Shown here: positions 9,001-18,160 of the stretch, in pieces
Position numbering within the stretch: position 1 is the stretch's first letter
How the letters are laid out: each line of letters opens with the position of its first letter
Origin: a virus
IMG/VR virus record: IMGVR_UViG_3300049846_001247
Location: 1-25,429 of that record
Length of the DNA: 25,429 nt
Reading direction: 5' to 3' (one strand)
Notes under the pieces: model-generated
Database searches by the model: none
Told to the model about the DNA's origin: nothing
What the model saw: the letters and a program-made list of their open reading frames with translations, nothing else
Translations under genes and position numbers: made by a program

Positions 9001-12000
9001 CCGACCGTCCGCCGCGCCGTTCGTGAAGCGCTCGCGACGCCGGCCGGAGAGCGCTCGGCGCCATCGGCGGTCGCGGAGCAGGAATCGAGGGTCGGAGAAA
9101 GCGCGGAACTGGCCGGCGGGCTGAGCGTCGAGATGCAGAAGATGGTCTTGAACGCGGCCAGGAACGCGCTCGACCCGCACGGGCGCACGTTGACGTTCAT
9201 CGGCTCGGTCAACGAACTGGTGAGCAACAAGGACCTCGCCGCTCTGGCGGCTGATGCTAGCGTCGATGACTTCTCCAAGACGATGCACACCAACTACGGC
9301 CTCACGTTCTGGAACGGGAACTTCTCCGACCAGCCCGTGAACGTGTACGTCCTGCGCCCTGGCGACTCTGTATCCAACGTCATCTCGCTACTCGTCCACG
9401 AGCATACGCACGTCATCCTCCCGGCGGTGCTTGGCCCGAAGCGCTATGGGGAACTCGTCGAGAGGTTCGCAAAGGACCGAAAGGACGAGGTCGAACTCAT
9501 CCGCCGGCGCCTGACGCAGGCGTATGAGGCCAACGGTCTTAACCGGACGGTCACGACCACCGAGGCGATTCAGGAGTTCATCGCCTACCGCATGCAGGAA
9601 GCAACGCAGGACATGCTGAAGGCCGACCCGACCGGGAGTTTCCTCTCGTCGGATAAGCCGTTGCGGCTGCGGGGCGACGAGTCGTGGATTCAGTCGCTCA
9701 TCGAAGACTTCCGTGGCTGGCTCATCAAACTCCTGTCAGGAATCAACGGCGCCGAGAAGGTCATCGCCGCGCTGGAATCGACCAGCGACGCCCGCCTGTT
9801 GTGGGTCATCAGCGACGCGATGAACACGTATCGCAGCGAGAGCGCGCTGCTGCATCGCGTCAAGATGAACCATGCGTCGCTCAACGCCATCCGTCTCGAC
9901 ATGCGCGCCAGCGCGCTGGAGAACTACATCGCGGCCCCGATGGATGGGCAGCGCGGCGTCCCTGAGGTTGGGACCGTCGCTGCGATGAAGCAGAAAATAT
10001 CTGAGGGGACCAAGCGCTACACCAAGAAGGTCAACAACAAGAGCGTCGACATGCCGGCGCAAGTGACGCCACGCGAGTTGGATTGGTCCGGCGTCTTCGC
10101 GTTCTTGGATGGGTTGACCGTGGGTCAGTTGGCCTACGCCGAGGGCGGCGTCCCGTTTACCCCAGAGCAGACCGCACAAATCGAGGGCATGGCCCCCGAT
10201 GAGAAAGAGGCGTTCCTTTCCGCGAAGGTGTCTCCGAACACGAAGATTCCCAAGTCGCTGATATTGGAGTTCGTGCGCAAGTCTGGCGCGTATTCAACCC
10301 TTTATGCGCATCGCGGGTTCCATGAGCAGAAGGCCGCGTCGGCTGAGTACCTCAAGAAAGAAAGAGAGTCGCGCGAAAAGCGCAACCTTGGTCTCACCAA
10401 GATAAGGGACGCCGTCGAGGTTGTTCACAGAGAAATCCAGGGGCTCCTCAACGAGTTCGTCGCGAATCGCAACATTGGCGACGAAGAAGAGCGCAAGAAC
10501 TTCTATGCGCGATTCGCTCGCGGCAACTCGGGTCGGTTCGTTTCGTCCGTAGACGCTTTTGCGGTCGCCGTCCTTAACCGACCGCCGTTTAGGTTCCTCG
10601 ACACGAACAACGAGACAGGCATTCCGGCAAACTACTGGGATAACCCCCGTGACGATGCCCCAGGCATCGTTGACGAATCCCAGAATGACGAGACGACCCG
10701 CGCCTACGAGGCAGCGAAAGAAGCGGAAATCGTCGCCATGTCTGAAATGGCGATGGAGAAGACCAAGCCGGCTGAATACTGGGTCACCAACGTCCTTTCA
10801 GAAGAAGTTCGTGAGGACTTCAAGAATCGCGCCAAGGCGCTGGTCGATGCTGGCGCAAACGAGAACGCCCCAGAAGTCGTCGCTTTGAGCCGCGAGTTCG
10901 AGGCGCTCTATCAGGCCTACCTCGCGTCCGACGAGCGGAAGGCCATTGCCAGACAAGAGGCCGAAGTCGCCTTCGCCAAGATGGAGCGCGACCACGATGA
11001 GGGCCGCAGAGACACGATAACGATGGCGAGACTTCGCAAAGCGAAGAACGGGGCTCGCCGGTTCTCTGTCCCGAAACTCCACCTGCGCTTCGAGGCGCAT
11101 GTTACTCCCGGCGGCGAAGAGATGTTCCGCGTCAAGCGGATGGACAGTTGGCCCGCTGATTGGGCGTGGCCGGAGTACGGCGAAGGCGGAGTGCTTTTCC
11201 TCGAAAGGGACCACTCTACTCCTGCGCCAGCGGCTGTTGACTCGGCGGTGAGAATATTCTTCGCGAACGAACAAAACGGGATGTTCTCTCCTCGAACCTC
11301 CATCGAGAGGGCCTCTCGCGACCTTGCGAACGCGATAACCGACGGGATGTCTGCGTCAAGGCCTGAGTTTACCGAGCGGGTTCGCGCTGTCGAGCCGTTC
11401 GTCCGCGAGTTGTACGAAATCAACAACGCCGGCGTTACCGGCGAATCCGCCGACGCGCTTGAGCGCAGGCTGTCCGAACTGGTCGCGGAGACCAAGAGCA
11501 AGTTGGATTGGGCGAACACGTCCCTCGACCTCTTCAACAGGAAGAGCGATGAAGAACTGGCCCTAGAAGAGCGAGTGGCTCAGGAAGAGAAGAGTTTCCC
11601 GCCATACGCAAGAGCAGGAGCGCCGCTTGCGAAGGGGCAGAAGAACTTCTCTCCGTCGTATAGCAGTCATGAATCGTACAAAACCACGACTGTCGCTGGA
11701 TACGAAGAGCGGGTGCTGCACTTTAAGAACAGGGGCAACGCCCCGCATCAGATGTCTGGTGGGCACTTCCAGGTGGACAGTTCCAGCACCCAAATCGGGT
11801 GGCTACGCTCGTACCTGATGAAGTCGGCTGATGGGCGTTGGCTTCCGGTCGCGCACGAGCGTCAGTCCGACATGATGCAGCGCGCACGAGACGACGACGT
11901 CATCGGAGACCGCAATCTCGCCGCTCTCGTCCAGGCGAAGAAGGATAAGTTGGCGGCTTTCGACAAAGAGAACAGCGTCGTTTCCGATGAGGAAGTCTCT

Positions 12001-15000
12001 GCTCTTGTCGAACAAATGGCACAAGACAAGACGCGCGCTATTTGGGAGGCAATCTCAAGCAGGGACGCATACATCAGCATGAGGGAGTTGAGCGCGACCC
12101 TGTGGGCGCTTTGCAGAATCACCTCATTGATGACCAGCGAGAGGTCGTTCAGCGAGGCCGTCGGCTTTATGGTCGGCAACGACCCGCTCATTGGCGAGGG
12201 GCGTCCGTGGTCCCAACCCGTGAAGACTTTCACGTCGAAGATGCGCGCGTTGACGAGTTACCTGCTTGATTATCCGGCTGATGCTCCGGAAACACGAGAC
12301 GCAATTGTCGAAGTCAAAGCGGCACAAGCCGCTCTTGTCCCGCACTTCACCGCTCCGGTCCTGAAGAGGCTCGTCGAGGCCTATTCATACGAGCGCATGA
12401 AAGAGGTTTCCAGTGCGGTGAACGATAATCTGCTCGACGAGGAGCAGTCGACCAACAACTTCCGCAACCCGATTCGCAACGTGGGGGCGGAAGACGGTCG
12501 CGCCTTCTTCAGGCTGCATACGCCCACCGAAGAAGCGTTGACCAGGATGCGCGATGAGGCGCTCAAGGGAGACGATGGCGACTACTCCATTCGTATGCGG
12601 GCCGATAGGACCGTTGATGGCGCGCTTTTCCGTGGCGTGGCGGAAGCGCTCAGGACTGCTGTCCTTAGGACAATCGAGCGCGAGAAGGCCAGGCAAAACG
12701 CGGAGTTGGCCCTTGCGGAAATGGGCGACCTCACGTCGCCACCGCTTGAGACTTTCGCGATGAAAGACGTCCTGCTCGTGCTGAAGCAGGCGGCAGAAGG
12801 GCTTGGCGACGAAGACGCCGTACTGAAAGAGGCGCTCAACAAGTTGAGCGCAATAGTCGACGACGTCTATTCGAGCATGGAGCGCTCGAACTTCATGACG
12901 AGGAAGATTCCCCGAGAGCGCATGCTTGACGTGCGAGAAGATGGAAAATACGGCGAGGTTCCGACACACGACGAAGTGCTCACGGATGAGTCCGTCGCGG
13001 CCAAGATGCTTGGCAAAGAGGGCGACTTCGGCGCTCGCCGGATTGCAGAAATCACCGCCAGGAACGAACTCTTCTCAAGAGAGCGCCGAACCATCGAGCG
13101 CGAGTTGTTCGATGTCAGCAACAAGGTGTCGCCCGACGACGTCATGTTCCTCAACGACTGGCATCTGGCGGTGTTCAAGTGGTACATCACCGACCTCATC
13201 GCTCGCGGGGAGCGAGAGGTGTATTCGGTGTGGCCGGACATCGCCATGCAAGCGCCTGGATACGCGAGCGAGTTCGAGCACTTGTCCATCACTCGGGTTG
13301 GCTTGGTCAACAAGGGCAGGACGAACGAGCCGTTCATCTCCGAGAAACAAATCCGCGAGATGAAGCAGAAGTACCAGAGGCTCCTCGCAGAGCGCCGGCG
13401 CCTTGCGTCGATAGACGTGACGAAGTTGCCTCCGGCTCGGGCCGCAGAAGTCGCAAAGAAGATGGCGGCGAACGAGAAGGAGAGGAAGCGTATCGCCGGA
13501 GAGCGCGGGAACCTGTTGCGCTCCATCGACCAAGTTGTCATCAGGGGCGGGAGTTACATGCACATCCTCCCCATGTCGCGCCTCGTGTCCGTGCTCGGAG
13601 AAGAGGACGGGAACGCCGTCATGCGGGCGCTCTCTCGCGGCAACGACAACGTCGCTCTCGTCAGCCCGCTCGGTGCTTTCGAGCCGCTTTCCCGAAATGA
13701 GTATGCGAGCCGCACCGATATGGCGATTATGGTTGCCTCGGATTTGTCCTACTTACCACGCGAGGCAAGGGCCTCTAAGATGATTTCCTCCGCAACCAAA
13801 AAGAAAGCGGTTGCCGTCCGAGCCAAGGGGTACATCCTTGCTCCGGGCAATGCCGGAGGAAAGGCGTACACCGTCAAACTCCCTGACGGGACCTCCGTGT
13901 ACCGCGACAGGACCAGCCTCGGCTTGCGCGAGAACTACACGACGCAAGACCGCGACTTCGACAAGTTCATGATGCAGTTCGAGGGGGCGGAGAGGCTCAG
14001 GACCGTCGCGTTCACTTCAGACGCGAAATGGGTGGCCGGAGCGCCGGCTCCGACCTACGAAGAAATGGACGGAATCGTCGTGCCGTTCTCTAGCACCATC
14101 GACGGCGTCAGCAGTTGGTACGTCGGTATCAAAGACCCAGCCGCTCCGTCGCGCAGCGACATAGAAAGGGGTCTCGCCAAGACCCCCGGTGGCGTGAGGT
14201 TCACCAAGGCAAGTTATGCCGGCGACGACGGCGCTTTCTACATCCCGCTTGGAAAGTTCGACACAGAGGAGCGCGCCAAAGAAGGCGCTCGGGCGTGGAA
14301 GCGGCGCATCGCGACCGGCGCAAGAATAGAGGACATGCTCAACTCTGGTCAGAGCCTTGGTGTGCTCCGCATCGTTCGCGGCTGGAAGATTCCTGACTCG
14401 ATGGTGCGCGCCGCAGAAGAGAACGGCGGCATCTACCTGATGGCGAACCAGTCGTCCATCCCGCCCGACCTTGCCCCGCTTCTGCTCAAGATGCGCGCCC
14501 CCAGGAAGGGAACTTTTGCCAAGCGCGTCCGCAACGCCATCGACGACTTCAGGCAGGGCGCCGTCCAGTCGATGTTCGACCGCCTGCACGGCATCAAGCG
14601 CGCCGCCCAGAAGGTCGGAACGTCGCTTGACGGCTACATGATGGCCCGTCTGTCGACCGGTCTCGCGTCGACCATCGACGCGATGATGACCGCCGGGCCG
14701 CTCATGTGGCGTGACAAGGTCGTCACCATCAACACCGACGTTCCTGGTCTCGTCGAGACCTTCAAGCGTCTCGGCCCAGACCCCGACATGCTCCGCATGT
14801 GGGCGGCGTATCTGGTCGGTCGCAGGGCTAAGCAACTGATGGCCGAAGGGCGCGAGAACCTCTTCACCGAGGAGGAAATCAACACGCTCACGAGCCTTGG
14901 TGAGCGCTATCCGATACTGGACGAGGTGCGCCGTGGGCACGAAGCCTTCCGTGCCCTCATGCTCCAGTTCTGGGAGAACTCCCACATCGTCAGCGCCGAG

Positions 15001-17280
15001 AACCGCAAGACGTGGGAAGGGCTCGACTACATCCCGTTCAACCGCATCGCGGACGACGAAACGGTCATGGCCGTGGCCCGCAGTGGCGGGCTTGCCAACA
15101 AGCCGAACCCGTTCCATAGGCTCAAGGGTGGACGTTCGTCGCTGGCGGACCCGGTCGAGAACCTCATCAGGAACTACGTGGTCCTGACGGACTTCGCGAT
15201 AAAGAACGTGGCCGCGCTTGAGGTCGTGGATTCTCTGCTGGGCACCGGTCTCGTGACCCGCGCTCCGCTGCCGCCACCGATGCTGAGCATGGCCGAGGTC
15301 GAGAGGCAGGTGACCGAGGCCGGCATCGACTGGGCGTCGCTGTCGGTCGACGCACAGAACTCCTTGCAGCAGATGTACTCGGCGATGAAGCCCGCCGGGA
15401 ACAACATCATCACCGTCATGCGCAACGGCTCGCGTGAGCACTACTACGTGCATGACATCCCGCTCTTCCGTTCGCTGACCTCCATCAACGCCAAGCCGAT
15501 GGAAGGTCTTGCGATTGATGTCCTGCGCGGGGCGAAGAAGACGCTGACCGCAGGCGTCACGCTGGCCCCCGGATTCCCGGTCGTGAACTGGATGCGAGAC
15601 GCGCTGGCGGTGTTCGTGTCGGGCAAGGAGCCCACCGTCCCGGTAGTCGAGGGCTTGCTCGGCGCCGTTCAGGCGTTCCGGAAGGACGAGGTCGCGATAC
15701 GGATGATGGCGTCCGGCGCGCACTTCGGGACCGGCTACATCAACGCCGGCGAGCCGTCCTCGGTGAAGTACGTCATCGAGAAGCACATGCGCGACCAGGA
15801 CTTCAAGAACAGCATCCTCGATACCCCGTGGAAGTTGGCAGACGTCTACGTGAGGGTCTCCGCTGCTGCTGAGAACGCCCACCGCATGGCGCTGTACCGG
15901 GCACACAAGAGAGCGGGCGATACCGAACTGAAGGCCCTGTACGAGTCGAAGGACATCATGGACTTCAGCATGAGGGGAGAGTCCGCCCTCATCGGGTTCC
16001 TGGTCGACACCATCCCGTTCTTCAACCCGCGCCTCCAGGGTCTGTACCGGCTGGGCCGTGGCGCCGCGTTCAACCCGACGGCCTTCGCCGTGAAGGGCCT
16101 GCTCGTGACGCTGGCTGCCGTGGCCCTGTTCCTGCGCTACCGCGACGACGAGCGCTACCGGAGGCTGGAGGACTGGGACAAGGACCTCTACTTCCACTTC
16201 TGGCTGGGCGACGAGCACTACCGCATCCCGAAGCCGTTCGAGCAGGGCGCCATCTTCGCGACCATCCCCGAGCGGTTCATCGAGGCCAGCCTGACGGACC
16301 TGGAGAAGCGGGACCCGGATGCGGCAAGCGTTGCGGCTACGCGGATGTGGTTCATGCTGTCGCAGACGTTCAACCTCATCGAGATGCCTCAGGCTGTGAA
16401 GCCGTTCTACGAGGTCATCAACAACAGGGACACTTTCTCCGGTCGGCCCATCGTCCCGATGCGCCTTGAGCGCCTGAACCCGGAACTGATGGTGACGGAG
16501 CACACCTCGCTGACCGCGAAGAAGGCGAGCGCCGCAGTCCCTGGGTTCATGCCTGACTTGGTACGTTCTCCGGCGGGCGTCGACCACCTCATCCGTGGTT
16601 ACTTCGGGACGCTGGGCGAGTACGCCCTCCAGATGAGCGACAAACTCATCCGCGAGGTCGAGAACCTTCCGTACCCGCCGACGATGCGCCCCGACGAGTT
16701 GCCGGTCATCGGTCGCTTGGCCCGTGGTCCGTCGACCTTGCCGCCCAAGAACACGAAATACTCGACCACCTTCTACGAGGTGCTCGAAGAGGCGACCAAG
16801 GTCCACAACTCCATGTCCGCGCTGTACAAGGAAGAGGACAAGCGCCCGTGGGAGGCGCTGCTCTACGGCGACAAGTTCTGGTGGGGCGGGTTCCGCGAGG
16901 TCAACGGTCGCCAGTGGCGGTTGGCCTATGACCGGATGAAGCCGGTGTCTACCGAGGTCTCGAAGATAAACGCGCAAATCCGCGACATCCAGACGAGCCT
17001 CCTGCCGCCGGAGATGAAGCGCGAGCAAATCGACGCGCTCTACGAGCGCAGGAACCGGCTGTTCGAGGGCGTGTACGAGTTCCGCCCTGGCGGCAACCTC
17101 AACCCGCCGGTCAAGAAGAAGTTGGCCGAGGACACCATCGGCTCGACGGTTGATGTGGTCAACAAGTTCCGTGAGAACAACATGAACGCAGCGGCAACGC
17201 TGTTCGACACCCTAAACGCCCCGATGGGCAGGAGCACCTACGTCACGTGGCAGCGCATCGCTGACCACAACAAGGCGTGA
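6046..17280 (+). CDS. Giant 3744-aa virion/polyvalent-type protein with zincin and LPD38-like domains
   Basis: One uninterrupted frame of 3744 codons. In order: a helical, Gly/Ala-rich N-terminus (about 1-335) with membrane-active-looking segments; a Pro/Ala linker (about 340-425); a gluzincin-like metalloprotease site HEHTH at 1118-1122, with candidate third ligand Glu at 1173 or 1177; a large charged helical middle; a segment with HF...RQSD (QSD at 1940-1942) and, after an insertion, NDWHLAVFKWYI at about 2370. I recognise these last two as a split motif of giant phage polyvalent proteins (EIQSDWxQ type). The last 900 residues contain VMRNGSREHYYV (about 3125), a hydrophobic helix (about 3347-3364) and YRIPKPFE (about 3392-3399), typical of large polyvalent protein domain 38. 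Such proteins are usually carried in the capsid and injected. I see no Walker A site and no N4-type RNA polymerase motifs. Confidence 0.85.
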   Translation: MPRDMTPLEAEELLRKDPNLKDVFKQKYGYLPDWVMEPVGIGQGALESAKNTVAGTLGSVATGLVDKGLSFGVKMPLDIAEDASRAMTRGNPLIEAFDEAGVENPYTTARGALSAVQAPLHDVSEQLSPDVLNLDPVEAYQQGRLPEYIKHGLAYGAGQMALPVGASLKFGEAGANTALGLLSAASGGATYDEDERRRMEGEAFSRVASVGDALTAAGAEGVTERLGLDKITSVLRGALADVPADIRASALKRFLKAVPGGLATGASISSVEGLEEVVAQALQNFSGNVWTDSKTPLLEGAGKAAALGALGGATIGGPVGAAQIANAVAAPPKASSLPLAPGAPMEQPASPATTNRLLGVGPVGALGEAAPLEGMFPQVPPEPPAPPAGALEAEPQVQAPPQVEMPPQVEAPAPAPAPTIPVEFKDQHTLNFAAALDPERLAAVTQAIQTASPGAVVESVSPTSVSVRNVSQQPREDAVATLTGAVEMAGVPLNPAEPHSFGAPRPTQGQDASAIDVLSEGSAEPLTPDEVYEYQLLGDVANQTNDQSPVNLTSLVAKGLAVEDGDNVWLNDSGRRRYIELKARLSGQDTTGLFAEQPVTRSAVYERAINIDDDRVWSREGEEGGFVNLGKDKRETFSYKMQDGDEEGVRAALNPVSGIPAFREAVSALADGELKENRSFDLFSDGPDAPVMLNRRLANKKAVGKRRLSPARAAFRLRELVKPIEGETLSQAVARYTRTNISTWESATPFGRQEAVTAAIKGLLPNVVSVLRDEVLKKEGGSWTTQFKGGAPDVRERATFTSYLAMPTSPNHKIRTSEHGEGRAVERDPAFYYMRTSKNGSAIPDLGKQRAVDSALVALGRTSVLAQHGVNKSTNQDATDFWRLMGLKRNALIAQAESLRSNVDSPEGVATAIAALGKGAFDSAMELMSVTDGATRLAPRRNADTTSLIRAIARRLLANQDKEFMRMFVAAVDAAIESWSPTVDNPTVRRAVREALATPAGERSAPSAVAEQESRVGESAELAGGLSVEMQKMVLNAARNALDPHGRTLTFIGSVNELVSNKDLAALAADASVDDFSKTMHTNYGLTFWNGNFSDQPVNVYVLRPGDSVSNVISLLVHEHTHVILPAVLGPKRYGELVERFAKDRKDEVELIRRRLTQAYEANGLNRTVTTTEAIQEFIAYRMQEATQDMLKADPTGSFLSSDKPLRLRGDESWIQSLIEDFRGWLIKLLSGINGAEKVIAALESTSDARLLWVISDAMNTYRSESALLHRVKMNHASLNAIRLDMRASALENYIAAPMDGQRGVPEVGTVAAMKQKISEGTKRYTKKVNNKSVDMPAQVTPRELDWSGVFAFLDGLTVGQLAYAEGGVPFTPEQTAQIEGMAPDEKEAFLSAKVSPNTKIPKSLILEFVRKSGAYSTLYAHRGFHEQKAASAEYLKKERESREKRNLGLTKIRDAVEVVHREIQGLLNEFVANRNIGDEEERKNFYARFARGNSGRFVSSVDAFAVAVLNRPPFRFLDTNNETGIPANYWDNPRDDAPGIVDESQNDETTRAYEAAKEAEIVAMSEMAMEKTKPAEYWVTNVLSEEVREDFKNRAKALVDAGANENAPEVVALSREFEALYQAYLASDERKAIARQEAEVAFAKMERDHDEGRRDTITMARLRKAKNGARRFSVPKLHLRFEAHVTPGGEEMFRVKRMDSWPADWAWPEYGEGGVLFLERDHSTPAPAAVDSAVRIFFANEQNGMFSPRTSIERASRDLANAITDGMSASRPEFTERVRAVEPFVRELYEINNAGVTGESADALERRLSELVAETKSKLDWANTSLDLFNRKSDEELALEERVAQEEKSFPPYARAGAPLAKGQKNFSPSYSSHESYKTTTVAGYEERVLHFKNRGNAPHQMSGGHFQVDSSSTQIGWLRSYLMKSADGRWLPVAHERQSDMMQRARDDDVIGDRNLAALVQAKKDKLAAFDKENSVVSDEEVSALVEQMAQDKTRAIWEAISSRDAYISMRELSATLWALCRITSLMTSERSFSEAVGFMVGNDPLIGEGRPWSQPVKTFTSKMRALTSYLLDYPADAPETRDAIVEVKAAQAALVPHFTAPVLKRLVEAYSYERMKEVSSAVNDNLLDEEQSTNNFRNPIRNVGAEDGRAFFRLHTPTEEALTRMRDEALKGDDGDYSIRMRADRTVDGALFRGVAEALRTAVLRTIEREKARQNAELALAEMGDLTSPPLETFAMKDVLLVLKQAAEGLGDEDAVLKEALNKLSAIVDDVYSSMERSNFMTRKIPRERMLDVREDGKYGEVPTHDEVLTDESVAAKMLGKEGDFGARRIAEITARNELFSRERRTIERELFDVSNKVSPDDVMFLNDWHLAVFKWYITDLIARGEREVYSVWPDIAMQAPGYASEFEHLSITRVGLVNKGRTNEPFISEKQIREMKQKYQRLLAERRRLASIDVTKLPPARAAEVAKKMAANEKERKRIAGERGNLLRSIDQVVIRGGSYMHILPMSRLVSVLGEEDGNAVMRALSRGNDNVALVSPLGAFEPLSRNEYASRTDMAIMVASDLSYLPREARASKMISSATKKKAVAVRAKGYILAPGNAGGKAYTVKLPDGTSVYRDRTSLGLRENYTTQDRDFDKFMMQFEGAERLRTVAFTSDAKWVAGAPAPTYEEMDGIVVPFSSTIDGVSSWYVGIKDPAAPSRSDIERGLAKTPGGVRFTKASYAGDDGAFYIPLGKFDTEERAKEGARAWKRRIATGARIEDMLNSGQSLGVLRIVRGWKIPDSMVRAAEENGGIYLMANQSSIPPDLAPLLLKMRAPRKGTFAKRVRNAIDDFRQGAVQSMFDRLHGIKRAAQKVGTSLDGYMMARLSTGLASTIDAMMTAGPLMWRDKVVTINTDVPGLVETFKRLGPDPDMLRMWAAYLVGRRAKQLMAEGRENLFTEEEINTLTSLGERYPILDEVRRGHEAFRALMLQFWENSHIVSAENRKTWEGLDYIPFNRIADDETVMAVARSGGLANKPNPFHRLKGGRSSLADPVENLIRNYVVLTDFAIKNVAALEVVDSLLGTGLVTRAPLPPPMLSMAEVERQVTEAGIDWASLSVDAQNSLQQMYSAMKPAGNNIITVMRNGSREHYYVHDIPLFRSLTSINAKPMEGLAIDVLRGAKKTLTAGVTLAPGFPVVNWMRDALAVFVSGKEPTVPVVEGLLGAVQAFRKDEVAIRMMASGAHFGTGYINAGEPSSVKYVIEKHMRDQDFKNSILDTPWKLADVYVRVSAAAENAHRMALYRAHKRAGDTELKALYESKDIMDFSMRGESALIGFLVDTIPFFNPRLQGLYRLGRGAAFNPTAFAVKGLLVTLAAVALFLRYRDDERYRRLEDWDKDLYFHFWLGDEHYRIPKPFEQGAIFATIPERFIEASLTDLEKRDPDAASVAATRMWFMLSQTFNLIEMPQAVKPFYEVINNRDTFSGRPIVPMRLERLNPELMVTEHTSLTAKKASAAVPGFMPDLVRSPAGVDHLIRGYFGTLGEYALQMSDKLIREVENLPYPPTMRPDELPVIGRLARGPSTLPPKNTKYSTTFYEVLEEATKVHNSMSALYKEEDKRPWEALLYGDKFWWGGFREVNGRQWRLAYDRMKPVSTEVSKINAQIRDIQTSLLPPEMKREQIDALYERRNRLFEGVYEFRPGGNLNPPVKKKLAEDTIGSTVDVVNKFRENNMNAAATLFDTLNAPMGRSTYVTWQRIADHNKA

Positions 17281-17294
17281 AAGGAGATACGACG

Positions 17295-17606
17295 ATGCAG
17301 CAGGTAGACGGATTGGTAACCGTTGGTCATGGTGCCCCGCCAGAGAGGGAGAGCCATCATGCCGCCTTCGTGAGCGTCATCGTGACTGTCCTCATGGCCT
17401 TGCTCGGGCTCACGTTCTGGATGGGCGTCACCTGGGGGAAGGTCGCGAGAAGCGAGACCGACATCCAGCGCATCGACTCCGCGCTCATCAAGATATACGC
17501 GCTCGACAGCACGTTGGATGCGGTGCGCGCAGACGTCGCCTCCATCAAGACCGACGTTCGTGACATCAGGAACCAGAAGGAATCCGCAGACAAGGGCAGG
17601 CCGTAA
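17295..17606 (+). CDS. Single-TM coiled-coil membrane protein at the head of the lysis cassette
   Basis: ATG 17295 is chosen because AAGGAGAT (17281-17288) is ideally spaced for it. The in-frame GTG at 17277 overlaps the giant gene's stop and has no binding site. The product is 103 residues: a polar N-terminus, one transmembrane helix at about residues 22-45 (VSVIVTVLMALLGLTFWMGV), then a 50-residue amphipathic coiled coil (IDSALIKIYALDSTLDAVRADV...). The plan resembles small holin-associated proteins such as the XhlA type, but in a different arrangement, so I do not assign a family. It is immediately followed by the endolysin, which supports a role in lysis or membrane anchoring. Confidence 0.7.
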   Translation: MQQVDGLVTVGHGAPPERESHHAAFVSVIVTVLMALLGLTFWMGVTWGKVARSETDIQRIDSALIKIYALDSTLDAVRADVASIKTDVRDIRNQKESADKGRP

Positions 17607-17608
17607 CG

Positions 17609-18148
17609 ATGGCGTCGCGCAAACTCACCGACCTGGACCCGGAACTGCAAGTCATGGCGAGGTCGTTCCTGACCTCGTGCGGCAAGCGGCTCACCTCCTA
17701 CAACGTCGAAATCATCGTCACCTGCACCTACCGTAGCCCGTCGGAGCAGGCCGACCTGTACGCCATCGGACGCACCAAGCCGGGAGACGAGTGCCGGTGT
17801 GGCGGGAAGCCGAACCCCATCGGGAAGTGCGCCAAGCACCCGCTCGGACTGTTCGTCACCAAGGCCAAGCCGAACGAGTCGGCCCACAACATCACCATGC
17901 CGGACGGAACCCCTGCGGCATGCGCCTTCGACATCGTCCCGCTCCGCTCAGGCAAGCCCATCTGGGATGCCACCGGCAACGGAGACGACGAAGACCCGAG
18001 CGATGACCTCACCGACAGCCTCGAACTCTGGCTGCGCCTCGGCAAGTTGGGCAGGATGTGCGGCCTCGAATGGGCCGGCGACTGGACGACCTTCAAGGAA
18101 TACCCACACTTCCAGTTGCCGAACTGGAAGTCACGGCTACAGAAGTAG
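17609..18148 (+). CDS. M15-family endolysin (L-alanyl-D-glutamate/D-Ala peptidase type)
   Basis: This is a 179-residue peptidoglycan peptidase of the M15 (VanY/phage T5 endolysin-like) fold. The zinc ligands follow the family pattern: His93 in SAHN, Asp108 in AFDIV and His167 in YPHFQ. Glu154 in GLEW is the expected catalytic acid. The entry motif TYRSPSEQADLYAIGRT (residues 40-56) is also typical. Between residues 60 and 80 there is a Cys/Gly/Pro-rich insertion with Cys62, Cys64 and Cys74, which could bind a metal or be a lid. There is no signal peptide, so it needs the neighbouring holin to reach the wall. It lies between a membrane protein and the putative holin in a compact lysis operon. 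Confidence 0.9.
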   Translation: MASRKLTDLDPELQVMARSFLTSCGKRLTSYNVEIIVTCTYRSPSEQADLYAIGRTKPGDECRCGGKPNPIGKCAKHPLGLFVTKAKPNESAHNITMPDGTPAACAFDIVPLRSGKPIWDATGNGDDEDPSDDLTDSLELWLRLGKLGRMCGLEWAGDWTTFKEYPHFQLPNWKSRLQK

Positions 18149-18160
18149 CGAAGGACGAAC

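Noticed and set aside
14017-17028. A 1003-codon open frame on the minus strand
   Set aside because: It is antisense to the C-terminal part of the giant gene, which has very high GC at third positions that removes stop codons on the other strand. Its residues show repetitive Arg/Val/His/Asp-rich composition, with no family motif, and it has no ribosome binding site logic.
6046-17280. N4-type virion RNA polymerase
   Set aside because: The size fits, but I could not find the single-subunit RNA polymerase motifs, and the C-terminus has LPD38-type features instead.
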